Below, one piece after another: positions 16,197-23,036 of a stretch of 26,556 bases of DNA. A model generated the notes under the pieces. It saw only the letters and a program-made list of their open reading frames with translations. It searched no databases and was not told where the DNA came from. Source of the DNA: Spirochaetia bacterium. GTDB lineage: Bacteria > Spirochaetota > Spirochaetia > Treponematales > Breznakiellaceae. The position numbers were made by a program, and so were the translations under genes. Within the stretch, counting starts at the first letter, position 1. Each line of letters starts with the position of its first letter. The stretch spans positions 1 to 26,556 of the forward strand of contig BNUY01000024.1 in NCBI GenBank assembly GCA_025997715.1. The letters run 5' to 3'.

Positions 16197-17092
16197 TGAC
16201 TTACAATATGGACAGGTTGTACGAAGCGGTGGAAGCTAAAGGCCACGTTTGTGTGGGCCTGGATACCGCCACGGAGTATATTCCCCCGGTGGAATTCCGG
16301 CGAGCCCCCTCGCAGGCGGCGGCGGTGCTGGCCTATAATTCGGCGCTCATTGATGCAACCCTGGATCTTGCCGCCTGTTATAAGGTGCAGATTGCCTGCT
16401 ACGAGGAACTGGGGCTGGCAGGGCTTGAAACCTACGCCGGGACCTTGAGGTATATTCGGGAACGGGGCGGGCTTGTCATTGCGGACATCAAGCGCGGGGA
16501 CATAGCGGACACCGCCGCCCGCTACGCCAAAGCCCACTTTGCCGGTGACTTTGAGGCGGACTTTGTCACCCTTTCCCCCTATATGGGGATGGATTCCATT
16601 GAGCCCTGGCTTTCCTGGGCGGAGACTGCGGGCAAGGGCGCCTTCGTGCTCATGCGGACCTCAAATCCGGGTATGCGGGATTTTGAGTACCGGGAACTGA
16701 AATCAGGCGGTCATCTCTACGATGCCGTGGGAGACCGCCTGGGAGAACTCGCCGCCGCCCATCCTGGACGGTACGGCTACGGGGCTTTCGGCGCGGTGGT
16801 GGGATGTACCGAGCGGGAAGAGGCTGCCGCTATCCGAAGCAAGCGGTCCAGCCTGTTCTTCCTCATCCCCGGTTACGGCGCACAGGGCGGGGCTGCAGAT
16901 GACGCCGCATTGCTGCTGCGTAAGGGCAACGGCGGTGTGGTAAACGCCTCCCGGTCCATCCTCAGGGCCTGGATGGCGGAGGTTCACAGTAACGCTGCGG
17001 CGGCTAATGCGGATAACCGTGTTGCGGCGGAGGCGGCCCGGAATGCGGCGGCGGCAATGCGGGACGCGATATGGGCGGCGGTACGGAAGTGA
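16193..17092 (+). CDS. pyrF: Orotidine 5'-phosphate decarboxylase
   Basis: 299 residues, the length of the longer (type 2) bacterial PyrF group. It carries the phosphate- and base-binding segments CVGLDTA (20-26) and YNSALIDAT, the catalytic VIADIKRGDIADTA (95-108, with the Lys-Asp network in DIKRGD), VTLSPYMGMDSIEPW, and the C-terminal LIPGYGAQGG and NGGVVNASRSI phosphate loops. It makes UMP from OMP, the last step of de novo pyrimidine synthesis. It overlaps the upstream flavoprotein gene by 4 bases. The C-terminal tail is alanine-rich (NAAAANADNRVAAEAARNAA). It is the last core gene before the noncoding region and the cassette array. Confidence 0.93.
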   Translation: MMTYNMDRLYEAVEAKGHVCVGLDTATEYIPPVEFRRAPSQAAAVLAYNSALIDATLDLAACYKVQIACYEELGLAGLETYAGTLRYIRERGGLVIADIKRGDIADTAARYAKAHFAGDFEADFVTLSPYMGMDSIEPWLSWAETAGKGAFVLMRTSNPGMRDFEYRELKSGGHLYDAVGDRLGELAAAHPGRYGYGAFGAVVGCTEREEAAAIRSKRSSLFFLIPGYGAQGGAADDAALLLRKGNGGVVNASRSILRAWMAEVHSNAAAANADNRVAAEAARNAAAAMRDAIWAAVRK

Positions 17093-17147
17093 CCACCGTT
17101 TGGGCAATCCGCTTGGTCAGCAATTCTCATTTTACATCAAGAATAAC

Positions 17148-17428
17148 GTCTACACCTGTAGACACCCGGGCTTAGTACCGGGATAGGGGGCCGGTCCACC
17201 GGGGGGCTTTATGGATCCCGGCATCACCGCCTGCGCGGAGGGGCGGTGCTGACCCATCAGACCAAGGTCTGGGATCCTCGGGCGCCCATTCGCTTTTTAA
17301 TCAAGGTAGGTTTCGCATAGGTTCTTCCATTGGAATGAACCCTTCCATGCTGCCGGATGAGTGGGGTGAGCCTGCCGCTCTGTCCTAAGGCTCAGGCTGT
17401 CCGGGGGAGTGCTTCCGGACAGCCTTTT
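17148..17428 (+). ncRNA. Candidate structured noncoding RNA (unidentified)
   Basis: No credible protein frame lies between pyrF and the cassette array. This GC-rich stretch can form successive hairpins: GTCTAC/GTAGAC (17148-17163), CCCGG/CCGGG (17165-17182), CCGG/CCGG (17191-17202), an outer GGATCCC/GGGATCC helix (17213-17219 with 17271-17277) enclosing CACCGCC/GGCGGTG and AGAC/GTCT, then GGTTCTTCC/GGAATGAACC (17320-17341) and GAGCCT/AGGCTC, before a terminator. It does not show the signatures of RNase P RNA, tmRNA, SRP RNA or 6S RNA that I could recognise. The transcript could instead be a long pyrF 3' UTR. No convincing promoter was found, so the 5' end is a guess. Confidence 0.4.
17395..17428 (+). 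terminator. Rho-independent terminator
   Basis: A perfect 10-bp GC-rich stem, GGCTGTCCGG (17395-17404) with CCGGACAGCC (17415-17424), and a 10-base loop followed by TTTT. It ends the candidate RNA and would isolate the cassette array from upstream transcription. Confidence 0.8.
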
Positions 17429-17540
17429 AGGTGCGGTAGTTTTATTGGCGAAGCGTTCTGTCCTGAAAATCCGGAGTCCCTTGGATAGGGTGGAAGTGGG
17501 GGATGACTAAAAGGTTCGTATATATCGCTGGGTTGGGGTA

Positions 17541-17577
17541 TTATGCGAAATGGGTTGCGTATACAGGGAGTTATGCG
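17541..17577 (+). other. attI: attI-like integron insertion site
   Basis: The core GTTATGC at 17570-17576 is the junction where the first cassette begins; the R'' of the first attC (GCATAAC, 18034-18040) is its exact reverse complement. Upstream lies GCGTATAC, an L-box-like sequence resembling CGTCGTATAG next to the attC cores, so a simple L-R site is present. TTATGCGAAAT is repeated 30 bases upstream at 17541, comparable to the accessory direct repeats of attI sites. There is no inverted R''/L'' partner upstream, which distinguishes it from an attC. Confidence 0.65.
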
Positions 17578-17636
17578 AAATTGGGGCTAAGCTTTTTGTA
17601 AATATTAAGAAAAGAATAAATCATATTAAAATAATA

Positions 17637-17665
17637 TTGACAAAAAAGTTATAAAATAATAGAAT
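17637..17665 (+). promoter_or_regulatory. Promoter of cassette 1
   Basis: TTGACA, 17 bases, TAGAAT. The predicted start near 17672 leaves a very short leader that begins at the ribosome-binding site. Confidence 0.75.
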
Positions 17666-17684
17666 AAATGTGAGGATATATTTT

Positions 17685-17993
17685 ATGATAATTTTAAATG
17701 GAAAATTAAGATTTTTTTATTTTCTCAATGTTATATTTATAATTATATCAAGTATTATTTTGTGGATAATATATTTTATTAATAATGGATTAAATAATTT
17801 TAAAAATATTTTTTCATTAATAATATTGTCAAATATCGTATTGATTGGAGTTTCATTTGGTTTATTATTTCTTATAGTAAATATAATAGTATTACTAAAA
17901 TATAAAAAACTTATATCATTAATAATATGTTTATTTGTATTGTTATGGGTATTATTTTCATTTCATTTTATGTTATTTGGAGTATTGCCATAA
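17685..17993 (+). CDS. Cassette 1: small membrane protein, unknown function
   Basis: 102 residues from the ATG at 17685, 8 bases after GAGGA; a GTG at 17670 would precede that site. Three strongly hydrophobic segments (residues about 8-30, 38-65 and 72-97) leave almost no soluble domain. The base composition is extremely AT-rich, in sharp contrast to pyrF, which fits foreign origin. The gene is the first of the array and has its own promoter. No family is recognised; small membrane proteins of unknown role are common integron cargo. Confidence 0.7.
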   Translation: MIILNGKLRFFYFLNVIFIIISSIILWIIYFINNGLNNFKNIFSLIILSNIVLIGVSFGLLFLIVNIIVLLKYKKLISLIICLFVLLWVLFSFHFMLFGVLP

Positions 17994-18033
17994 AAACATT
18001 AAAATATAGAATAATGGGGTACGCCCCAACTTC

Positions 18034-18202
18034 GCATAACATACGCTATACGCTGCGCCGCAGTAGCGGCTTGGCCTACAGAAAAACGCAGTCGGCCTAC
18101 GGCCTTTGTGCGTTTTTCTTCCGGCACATTTTTGCGGTTGCTGGAAACCTACGGTTTCCTTTATCGCAACCGCAAAAACGTCGTATAGCTTTCACGTTAT
18201 GC
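18034..18202 (+). repeat. attC: attC site 1
   Basis: 169 bp from R'' GCATAAC to R' GTTATGC. L boxes GCTATACG and CGTATAGC pair. Internal arms: GCCGC/GCGGC, AAAAACGCA/TGCGTTTTT enclosing GGCC/GGCC, and GCGGTTGC/GCAACCGC capped by GGAAACC-TAC-GGTTTCC. Confidence 0.92.
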
Positions 18203-18242
18203 GAAATTGGGCCTAACATTTGTTAGAATATAAAAAAATATA

Positions 18243-18271
18243 TTGACAAAATAATAAAACCATAATATTAT
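18243..18271 (+). promoter_or_regulatory. Promoter of cassette 2
   Basis: TTGACA, 17 bases, TATTAT, just downstream of attC 1. Confidence 0.8.
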
Positions 18272-18290
18272 TAAATAAAAGGAGCATTTT

Positions 18291-19112
18291 ATGAAAAAGA
18301 TAAGTTGCGTTTTTTTTGTATTTATATTGGCAATTACTTTGATTCTTCCAGCATTTGGACAAAATGAAGCAGAATTTTCCGTCGCACTTAATATCGCGGG
18401 TGATGGCGTTGCAATCACAGGTTATACCGGCATAAGTACGACAATAAGAATCCCGGCCACAATACAAGGTATGCCGGTAAAGGAAATAGCCACACAAGCT
18501 TTTAGAAATTTCACTCCATTGGGGGATGGTCCTGCTATAACTAGCGTTACAATCCCCGAAGGTGTTGTGGTTATTAGAAATGCTGCTTTTCAAAATTGTA
18601 AATCACTCCGTACAATTACATTTCCGGCAAGTTTGCGAATTATTGAGTCCTATGCTTTTAATCTTTGTGAAAGTCTTAATACAATAGAAATACCAGAGGG
18701 CGTATCTGAGATTCAGTCAAATGCTTTTGTTGATTGTACTTCTCTCAAGGCAGTTAAACTGCCCAAAACTCTTACTATGATAAAAGGTGGTACTTTTTCT
18801 GGTTGCAGGAGTTTGAAAAACATTACAATTCCAGAAGGTATTACTGTAATTGAAGGGGGATTTAATGGATGTCGTTCATTAGAATCTGTAGTCTTGCCTT
18901 CCACAATTTCTGAAATACATGGTGGGTCTTTTATGAATTGTGAAAATCTTATTACCGTTACTATTCCTGATTCAGTGGTAACCATAGAGTTTACAGATGG
19001 GAGAGGAGGGGTATGGCGCAGTAAGGCTCTTAATTGTTTTGAAGGTTGTAAAAGGCTCAATATTGCTTCGCAATCGGCCCTTAGAAAACGAGGTTACGAA
19101 GGTGTTTTTTAG
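18291..19112 (+). CDS. Cassette 2: secreted leucine-rich-repeat (BspA-like, LRR_5) protein
   Basis: 273 residues with AGGAG 7 bases before the ATG. A signal peptide spans residues 1-24 (MKKISCVFFVFILAITLILP, cleavage near AFG-Q). From about residue 45 there are seven or eight repeats of about 23 residues with the BspA/TpLRR pattern, for example SVTIPEGVVVIRNAAFQNC, TIEIPEGVSEIQSNAFVDC and NITIPEGITVIEGGFNGC. The repeat is I/L-x-I-P-x-x-V-x-x-I-x-x-x-A/T-F-x-x-C. Such proteins are exported and often mediate adhesion or protein binding in Treponema and Bacteroidetes. The last repeat is irregular (an insert with GRGGVWRSKAL). It is a surface-type cargo in a cassette, and GC content is higher than in cassettes 1, 6 and 7. 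Confidence 0.85.
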   Translation: MKKISCVFFVFILAITLILPAFGQNEAEFSVALNIAGDGVAITGYTGISTTIRIPATIQGMPVKEIATQAFRNFTPLGDGPAITSVTIPEGVVVIRNAAFQNCKSLRTITFPASLRIIESYAFNLCESLNTIEIPEGVSEIQSNAFVDCTSLKAVKLPKTLTMIKGGTFSGCRSLKNITIPEGITVIEGGFNGCRSLESVVLPSTISEIHGGSFMNCENLITVTIPDSVVTIEFTDGRGGVWRSKALNCFEGCKRLNIASQSALRKRGYEGVF

Positions 19113-19165
19113 AAAGTAATTATATGAAAAAATTGAAAATAAATTATGGGGTACGGCCCAACTTC

Positions 19166-19336
19166 GCATAACACACGCTATACGCTTCGCCGCCAGTAGG
19201 CGGCTCGGCCTCCACAAAAACGCAGTCGGCCTGCGGCCTTTGTGCATTTTTGTTCCGGCACATTTTTGCGGTTGCTGGAAACCTGCGGTTTCCTTTATCG
19301 CAACCGCAAAAACGTCGTATAGCTTTCACGTTAGGC
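19166..19336 (+). repeat. attC: attC site 2
   Basis: 171 bp, R'' GCATAAC to R' GTTAGGC. The first arm is changed on both sides relative to other copies (GCCGCC/GGCGGC). The last arm matches attC 1 (GCGGTTGC/GCAACCGC), and its cap is GGAAACC-TGC-GGTTTCC. Confidence 0.92.
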
Positions 19337-19402
19337 GAAATACGATTTTTAACGTGGTCCCCAAAAATATAAGAAAAATCATATGAAATTCCGTATAAAG
19401 TA

Positions 19403-19431
19403 TTGACTAAACCGAAATGTTGTATTATATT
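19403..19431 (+). promoter_or_regulatory. Promoter of cassette 3 (toxin-antitoxin)
   Basis: TTGACT, 17 bases, TATATT, ending 18 bases before the antitoxin start codon. It lies downstream of an in-frame ATG at 19417, arguing that translation starts at 19450. Confidence 0.75.
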
Positions 19432-19449
19432 ATGTACAAGAGGTATATT

Positions 19450-19728
19450 ATGATAGATTTAGTCCAGAATATTAAGCCGATTTCTTATGTAAAGGCACAT
19501 ACCACCGAGATTGTTAAGAATGTGGGAGAAACAAAATCTCCCATAGTAATAACTCAAAATGGCGAGGCAAAGGCGGTAATTATAGACATTGATAGTTACC
19601 AAAGGACATTAAATGCTATAAATTTGGCAAAATTATTGAGTTTCAGTGAAATTGACTTAAAAAATGGCAATATTGTGACCCATGAAAATGCAAAAAAACG
19701 TTTTGAAAAAACATTGGGTAGAAAATAA
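19450..19728 (+). CDS. Cassette 3: Phd/YefM-type antitoxin
   Basis: 92 residues from the ATG at 19450 (MIDLVQNIKPISYVKAHT), preceded by AGAGG. The N-terminal half matches the Phd/YefM DNA-binding fold: ISYVKAHTTEIVKNVGETKSP followed by IVITQNGEAKAVIIDIDSYQ. The C-terminal part (HENAKKRFEKTLGRK) is the flexible toxin-wrapping tail. The protein binds its own promoter and neutralises the toxin encoded immediately after it. One base separates the two genes. Antitoxin-toxin pairs are frequent in large cassette arrays, where they are thought to stabilise the array. Confidence 0.88.
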   Translation: MIDLVQNIKPISYVKAHTTEIVKNVGETKSPIVITQNGEAKAVIIDIDSYQRTLNAINLAKLLSFSEIDLKNGNIVTHENAKKRFEKTLGRK

Positions 19729-19729
19729 G

Positions 19730-20065
19730 ATGAGAGAAATTATTTGGGCAAAACATGGGGAAAATGCCCTTGATGATATTTTAAAATATATCATAGAAAA
19801 TTCTGGCCCAATTAATGCACGGAAAGTATATGATGAAATAATAGGTAAAATTGAATTATTAAAATCCGAGAGAGTTACCACCAGAAAATCACTTGAATTA
19901 TCAGAAATTGGTATTAATGATATTCATGAAATAAATATAAAACCATGGAAGATATATTATAAAATATTGAATGATAATAAATTAGTGTCAATACAATATA
20001 TATTAGACACCAGAAGAAATATAGAAGAAGTATTATTAAATTTAGTAATAGAAAATAAATTATAA
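19730..20065 (+). CDS. Cassette 3: RelE/ParE-superfamily toxin
   Basis: 111 residues from the ATG at 19730, one base after the antitoxin stop; a frame from 19682 would overlap the antitoxin by 47 bases and is less likely. The ParE-like order is visible: AKHGENALDDILKYI (first helix), ARKVYDEIIGKIELL (second helix), then strands in HEINIKPWKIYYKILNDNKLVSIQYILDTRRN-type order, including the closing arginines of DTRRN. RelE members cleave ribosome-bound mRNA, and ParE members poison gyrase; sequence alone does not decide which. It is the downstream member of the pair, in the order antitoxin then toxin. Confidence 0.85.
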   Translation: MREIIWAKHGENALDDILKYIIENSGPINARKVYDEIIGKIELLKSERVTTRKSLELSEIGINDIHEINIKPWKIYYKILNDNKLVSIQYILDTRRNIEEVLLNLVIENKL

Positions 20066-20081
20066 AGAAAAATCGTACTTC

Positions 20082-20251
20082 GCCTAACATACGCTATACG
20101 CTGCGCCGCAGTAGCGGCTTGACCTACGAAAAACCCCAGTCGGCGCAGTAGCGCCTTTATGGGGTTTTTCTCCGGTACATTTTTATGGCCCTGGAAACCT
20201 ACGGTTTCCTTATTCGGGCCATAAAAACGTCGTATAGCTTTCACGTTATGT
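20082..20251 (+). repeat. attC: attC site 3
   Basis: 170 bp, R'' GCCTAAC to R' GTTATGT. Arms: GCCGC/GCGGC; AAAAACCCC/GGGGTTTTT enclosing GGCGC/GCGCC; and ATGGCC/GGCCAT capped by GGAAACC-TAC-GGTTTCC. Confidence 0.92.
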
Positions 20252-20285
20252 GCAATAAAAATGCAGAAATTTTCAGAAAAAACTA

Positions 20286-20314
20286 TTGACATAAAAATAA
20301 AATTATGTTAATAT
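20286..20314 (+). promoter_or_regulatory. Promoter of cassette 4
   Basis: TTGACA, 17 bases, TAATAT. The expected transcription start is at about 20321, adjacent to the ATG of a 13-codon leader frame at 20322. Confidence 0.8.
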
Positions 20315-20321
20315 GAAAGCC

Positions 20322-20363
20322 ATGGATTTTCTTAAAATGTTTTCAATACCTCGTATGGGGTAA
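20322..20363 (+). CDS. Possible 13-codon leader peptide
   Basis: ATG to TAA encoding MDFLKMFSIPRMG. It lies between the cassette 4 promoter and the first structural gene and has no ribosome-binding site, so it would have to be read from a leaderless mRNA. Supported only by position and by the folding potential that follows it. Confidence 0.25.
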   Translation: MDFLKMFSIPRMG

Positions 20364-20376
20364 AAAAGTTAGGTGG

Positions 20377-20403
20377 CTGTGCTCCTTAATAGCACAGAAG
20401 GAG
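20377..20403 (+). promoter_or_regulatory. Possible ribosome-binding-site switch in the cassette 4 leader
   Basis: CTGTGC (20377-20382) can pair with GCACAG (20392-20397). CTCCTT (20382-20387), in the loop of that hairpin, is the exact complement of the ribosome-binding site AAGGAG (20398-20403). The two pairings are mutually exclusive, so the leader could switch between an exposed and a hidden site. Confidence 0.4.
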
Positions 20404-20412
20404 AAAATGGTT

Positions 20413-20850
20413 ATGTCAGCATTAAAATCTGGTATAGTGTTGGGAGAAGGTGAAAACCTTGTCATGGAACTAGAGGCGGAATTATGGGCGACAAGCTCCA
20501 ATCCAATCGCTCGGTTTTTTGGAGAAGTCGCTAAATTTATCGCGAAAATTTTTGGGACAAGAATCTCTGGTTTTTTGGTGATTACCGACAAACGAGTTTG
20601 TGAAGTCAAAACACAAATTGCTTGTTATTGTTTCACCGTTGGAAGACAGGTTAAATATGTTCTTCCAAGTAGTGTAAAAGAAATTGGCTATGATAGATCT
20701 GCAACATTTGCTTGCTGTTGCCCAGCGTATCATCTCTACTATGAAGGATTTACTCAACGTACTTCAGTTCTGTTAAAAGGTGTTGATGAAGCAGGTGCGA
20801 AGAAAGCAGCCGATGCTTTCTATAACGCAATCGTTCATAGTCAGAAATAA
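20413..20850 (+). CDS. Cassette 4, gene 1: soluble protein with possible PH-like domain
   Basis: 145 residues. AAGGAG at 20398-20403 is 9 bases before the ATG at 20413 and only 3 before the ATG at 20407. The segment GTRISGFLVITDKRVCEVKTQ resembles the opening strands of bacterial PH-like domains (G-x-L-x-I-T-D-K-R), followed by a YVLPSSVKEIGY strand, and the C-terminal helix DEAGAKKAADAFYNAI would cap the barrel. A cysteine cluster (FACCCP, about residue 103-108) is unusual and could bind metal or be lipid-modified. It is first in a three-gene cassette with two membrane proteins. The assignment is weak. Confidence 0.6.
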   Translation: MSALKSGIVLGEGENLVMELEAELWATSSNPIARFFGEVAKFIAKIFGTRISGFLVITDKRVCEVKTQIACYCFTVGRQVKYVLPSSVKEIGYDRSATFACCCPAYHLYYEGFTQRTSVLLKGVDEAGAKKAADAFYNAIVHSQK

Positions 20851-20867
20851 TCGGGGATTGTGTTCCT

Positions 20868-21284
20868 GTGCAGACATTTAGATTTTTGTATATTAACATT
20901 TACGCTTTTCTTTTGTCTGCATTAGGAATACTTGTCGTTGTAATACCATTGTATAAAATAACATGGATTCTGTTGGTAGTTCAATGTTTGATAGCAATAA
21001 AACTCTTTGTAATTTCGATACAACTATTTTCTACATGGGATTCAAAGAAAAGGGAACTCATACTTTTAAAAAATCGAAATAGTATAAAATTTCGACCGGA
21101 TACATTCAAAATTTATATGCAAGCACCATGTTCGCGATTAGTTGTCCGGTCTGTCCTGGGTGACTTAAATTTGCAAAATAAATATAAAGAATTGCTGGTT
21201 TATAAAAAACCCTTTTTTGCTATGATTAAGGAAAATTTACAGCCCGTAAAACAAAGTATCTATATTAACGAGGATTATCTATGA
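20868..21284 (+). CDS. Cassette 4, gene 2: membrane protein, unknown
   Basis: 138 residues from a GTG at 20868, with GGGGA 10 bases upstream. Two hydrophobic helices (residues about 8-30 and 32-52) form a hairpin anchor with a short loop, followed by about 85 cytoplasmic or periplasmic residues rich in Lys and Arg (SKKRELILLKNRNSIKF). No known domain. The stop overlaps the next start codon (ATGA), indicating coupled translation with gene 3. Confidence 0.6.
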   Translation: MQTFRFLYINIYAFLLSALGILVVVIPLYKITWILLVVQCLIAIKLFVISIQLFSTWDSKKRELILLKNRNSIKFRPDTFKIYMQAPCSRLVVRSVLGDLNLQNKYKELLVYKKPFFAMIKENLQPVKQSIYINEDYL

Positions 21285-21922
21285 GTACTATTTTACTATT
21301 GCTATGCGTTGGCATTGCTATTTTGTTGGCAATTCTTGTTAATAAAAAAATCATAAGTAAATATGAAAACACGACAAAAAACGTGTTGTATGTGGTAACA
21401 TTTGTAGTATTTATATTGGCAGGATTGTCGGTTTTTGCTATTTCAAGAGTTCAAAAATGGGTTGCTGAAATTATTGTAGAGAAAATCGATTTTGTCGAAG
21501 AAATTATTGTCACTGCATACCCTGACAATGTTTTGGTAACTTCTGGTATAAATAGTGACGAAGTTCAAGATGGTATTGATGAATTGCGCGATTTATTTCC
21601 CGTTTCTATTATTGACGATGATGGTCTTTTTACGGCAATAATTGAAAGCCAATATAAAAACTATATTGATATTGTGTTCAATAAACTTGAATCAAAAATA
21701 AATTTGATTACACGGTTTGCAGAAAATGATGTTGTAACTTTATCATCTTTTCTTGTGGCCATAGAGACCATAGCGTTTTCATATTGTAACAAAGCGTTTT
21801 TAATTGTATATTTGATTGTTTTTGTAATTATAGGAATATATTTGATTTGTTGTGTTGTTATGCGAAACAAAAATATAATTTCGTATAATAAATCAATAAC
21901 TTTTGGTGGAGAAGATACTTAA
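21281..21922 (+). CDS. Cassette 4, gene 3: membrane protein, unknown
   Basis: 213 residues. Two N-terminal transmembrane segments (about 2-20 and 36-55), a 110-residue soluble acidic region between them and the last helix (KWVAEIIVEKIDFVEEIIV; DELRDLFPVSIIDDDGLF), and a C-terminal transmembrane helix at about 175-195. The topology suggests a domain held between membrane anchors. It overlaps gene 2 by 4 bases. No family is recognised. Together, genes 1-3 look like a single membrane-associated complex. Confidence 0.6.
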   Translation: MSTILLLLCVGIAILLAILVNKKIISKYENTTKNVLYVVTFVVFILAGLSVFAISRVQKWVAEIIVEKIDFVEEIIVTAYPDNVLVTSGINSDEVQDGIDELRDLFPVSIIDDDGLFTAIIESQYKNYIDIVFNKLESKINLITRFAENDVVTLSSFLVAIETIAFSYCNKAFLIVYLIVFVIIGIYLICCVVMRNKNIISYNKSITFGGEDT

Positions 21923-21968
21923 CTCAATGTTTGACAGTAAAGACTGTGTGTAGCAGCATTTTTACTGC

Positions 21969-22140
21969 ACATAACATACGCTATACGCTGCGCCGCAGTA
22001 GCGGCTTGACCTACGAAAAACCCCAGTCGGCGCAGTAGCGCCTTAGTGGGGTTTTTCTCCGGCACATTTTTAGTGGCGCTGGAATGCTACGCATTCCTTT
22101 ATCGCGCCACTAAAAACGTCGTATAGCTTTCACGTTATGT
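21969..22140 (+). repeat. attC: attC site 4
   Basis: 172 bp, R'' ACATAAC to R' GTTATGT. The last arm is AGTGGCGC/GCGCCACT with cap GGAATGC-TAC-GCATTCC, both changed by compensating bases relative to attC 3. Confidence 0.92.
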
Positions 22141-22170
22141 GCAATACCGCCTAAACTGGTTGAATAATTA

Positions 22171-22199
22171 TTGACTAAATTTAAAGAATAATATAAAAT
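22171..22199 (+). promoter_or_regulatory. Promoter of cassette 5
   Basis: TTGACT, 17 bases, TAAAAT. Confidence 0.78.
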
Positions 22200-22220
22200 A
22201 ATTATTAAGGAGTATTTAGA

Positions 22221-23009
22221 ATGAATAACAATGAAGGATTAAAAGATTTTTATACAAAATGTATAAATTGTGAGCTGTGTCCGTGTTTGACTTTAGACAA
22301 ATTTGAACATGAACGTGAAATTGAACAAAAACTTAAGCAAAAAGGGGAAAGCCTATATCCGTTAAAATGTGAACCTTATTTTCTAAGAGACATAGAAAAA
22401 GGAATTCCTCCACGAGGATTTTATTTCCAAAATTCTCCAGTTGAAATTCTTGTTGTTGGCCAAAACCCTGGTCATCCTTTTGAAGATGAAAAGTTAAAAT
22501 TGCAAAGAAAACCAGGCGAAAGTCTTATTGAAAGGTGGTTCTGTTTTTTTAAAAAAATTTATGATAAAATACCAAATTCTACAGATCAAACATTGATATT
22601 TCATAAAAATCTTTTTAGGTATATCAGTTTTATACTTGATATCACAGACAATCTCATGGATTTCAAAAATGTCCAAGAGAATTATAATCCCAATATTTTC
22701 AACGAAACATATCGACGTATAGCTTTTACTAATTTAGTAAAATGTAGTACCCGCAATGAAAGGCAAAAATTAACTGATGATTTAATTGCCCCTTGTTATA
22801 AAAAGTATTTTTTGAATGAAATTAAATATTTTCAGCCAAAGGTAATTTTAGCATTGGGAAGAGATGTTGAAAATTATCTTAAGAGACAGAAGAATTATCC
22901 TAAAAAACAAATTATAAATATAAGACATCCCACTCTTTTTTATCGAAAAGAGGAAGAGAAAGAAAAACTTGAAAATATAAAAAAATCAATACACGAATTA
23001 TTAAAGTAA
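22221..23009 (+). CDS. Cassette 5: uracil-DNA glycosylase superfamily protein (family-4-like)
   Basis: 262 residues; AAGGAG 8 bases before the ATG. The UDG-fold motifs appear in order: ILVVGQNPGH (76-85, the water-activating motif), FTNLVKCSTRNER (169-181), CYKKYFLNEIKYFQPKVILALGRDV (split here: CYKKYF and PKVILALGRDV, 192-216) and the DNA-binding NIRHPT (233-238). Cys14, Cys17, Cys175 and Cys192 can form the iron-sulfur cluster typical of family 4, and Cys175-x16-Cys192 has the right spacing. An extra Cys-rich start (CINCELCPC) and an insert before the second motif make it longer than typical family 4 (about 200 residues). It may repair deaminated DNA, or act on other nucleic acids, as several accessory UDG-like proteins do. 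Confidence 0.8.
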   Translation: MNNNEGLKDFYTKCINCELCPCLTLDKFEHEREIEQKLKQKGESLYPLKCEPYFLRDIEKGIPPRGFYFQNSPVEILVVGQNPGHPFEDEKLKLQRKPGESLIERWFCFFKKIYDKIPNSTDQTLIFHKNLFRYISFILDITDNLMDFKNVQENYNPNIFNETYRRIAFTNLVKCSTRNERQKLTDDLIAPCYKKYFLNEIKYFQPKVILALGRDVENYLKRQKNYPKKQIINIRHPTLFYRKEEEKEKLENIKKSIHELLK

Positions 23010-23036
23010 AATAATAATAGGGTACGGCGGTACTGC

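Noticed and set aside
17148..17428. RNase P RNA, tmRNA, SRP RNA or 6S RNA
   Set aside because: I could not find the GAGGAAAGTC-type core, a tRNA-like end, the SRP GGAAGNAGC loop region or the 6S open-bubble layout. Only an unidentified structured RNA is claimed.
17430..17570. Integrase gene or remnant between the terminator and the first cassette
   Set aside because: The stretch is only 140 bases and shows no tyrosine-recombinase motif on either strand.
19417..19449. Antitoxin start at the upstream ATG (19417)
   Set aside because: This ATG lies within the promoter spacer, so it would not be in the transcript; the ATG at 19450 has AGAGG and gives the usual Phd-type N-terminus.
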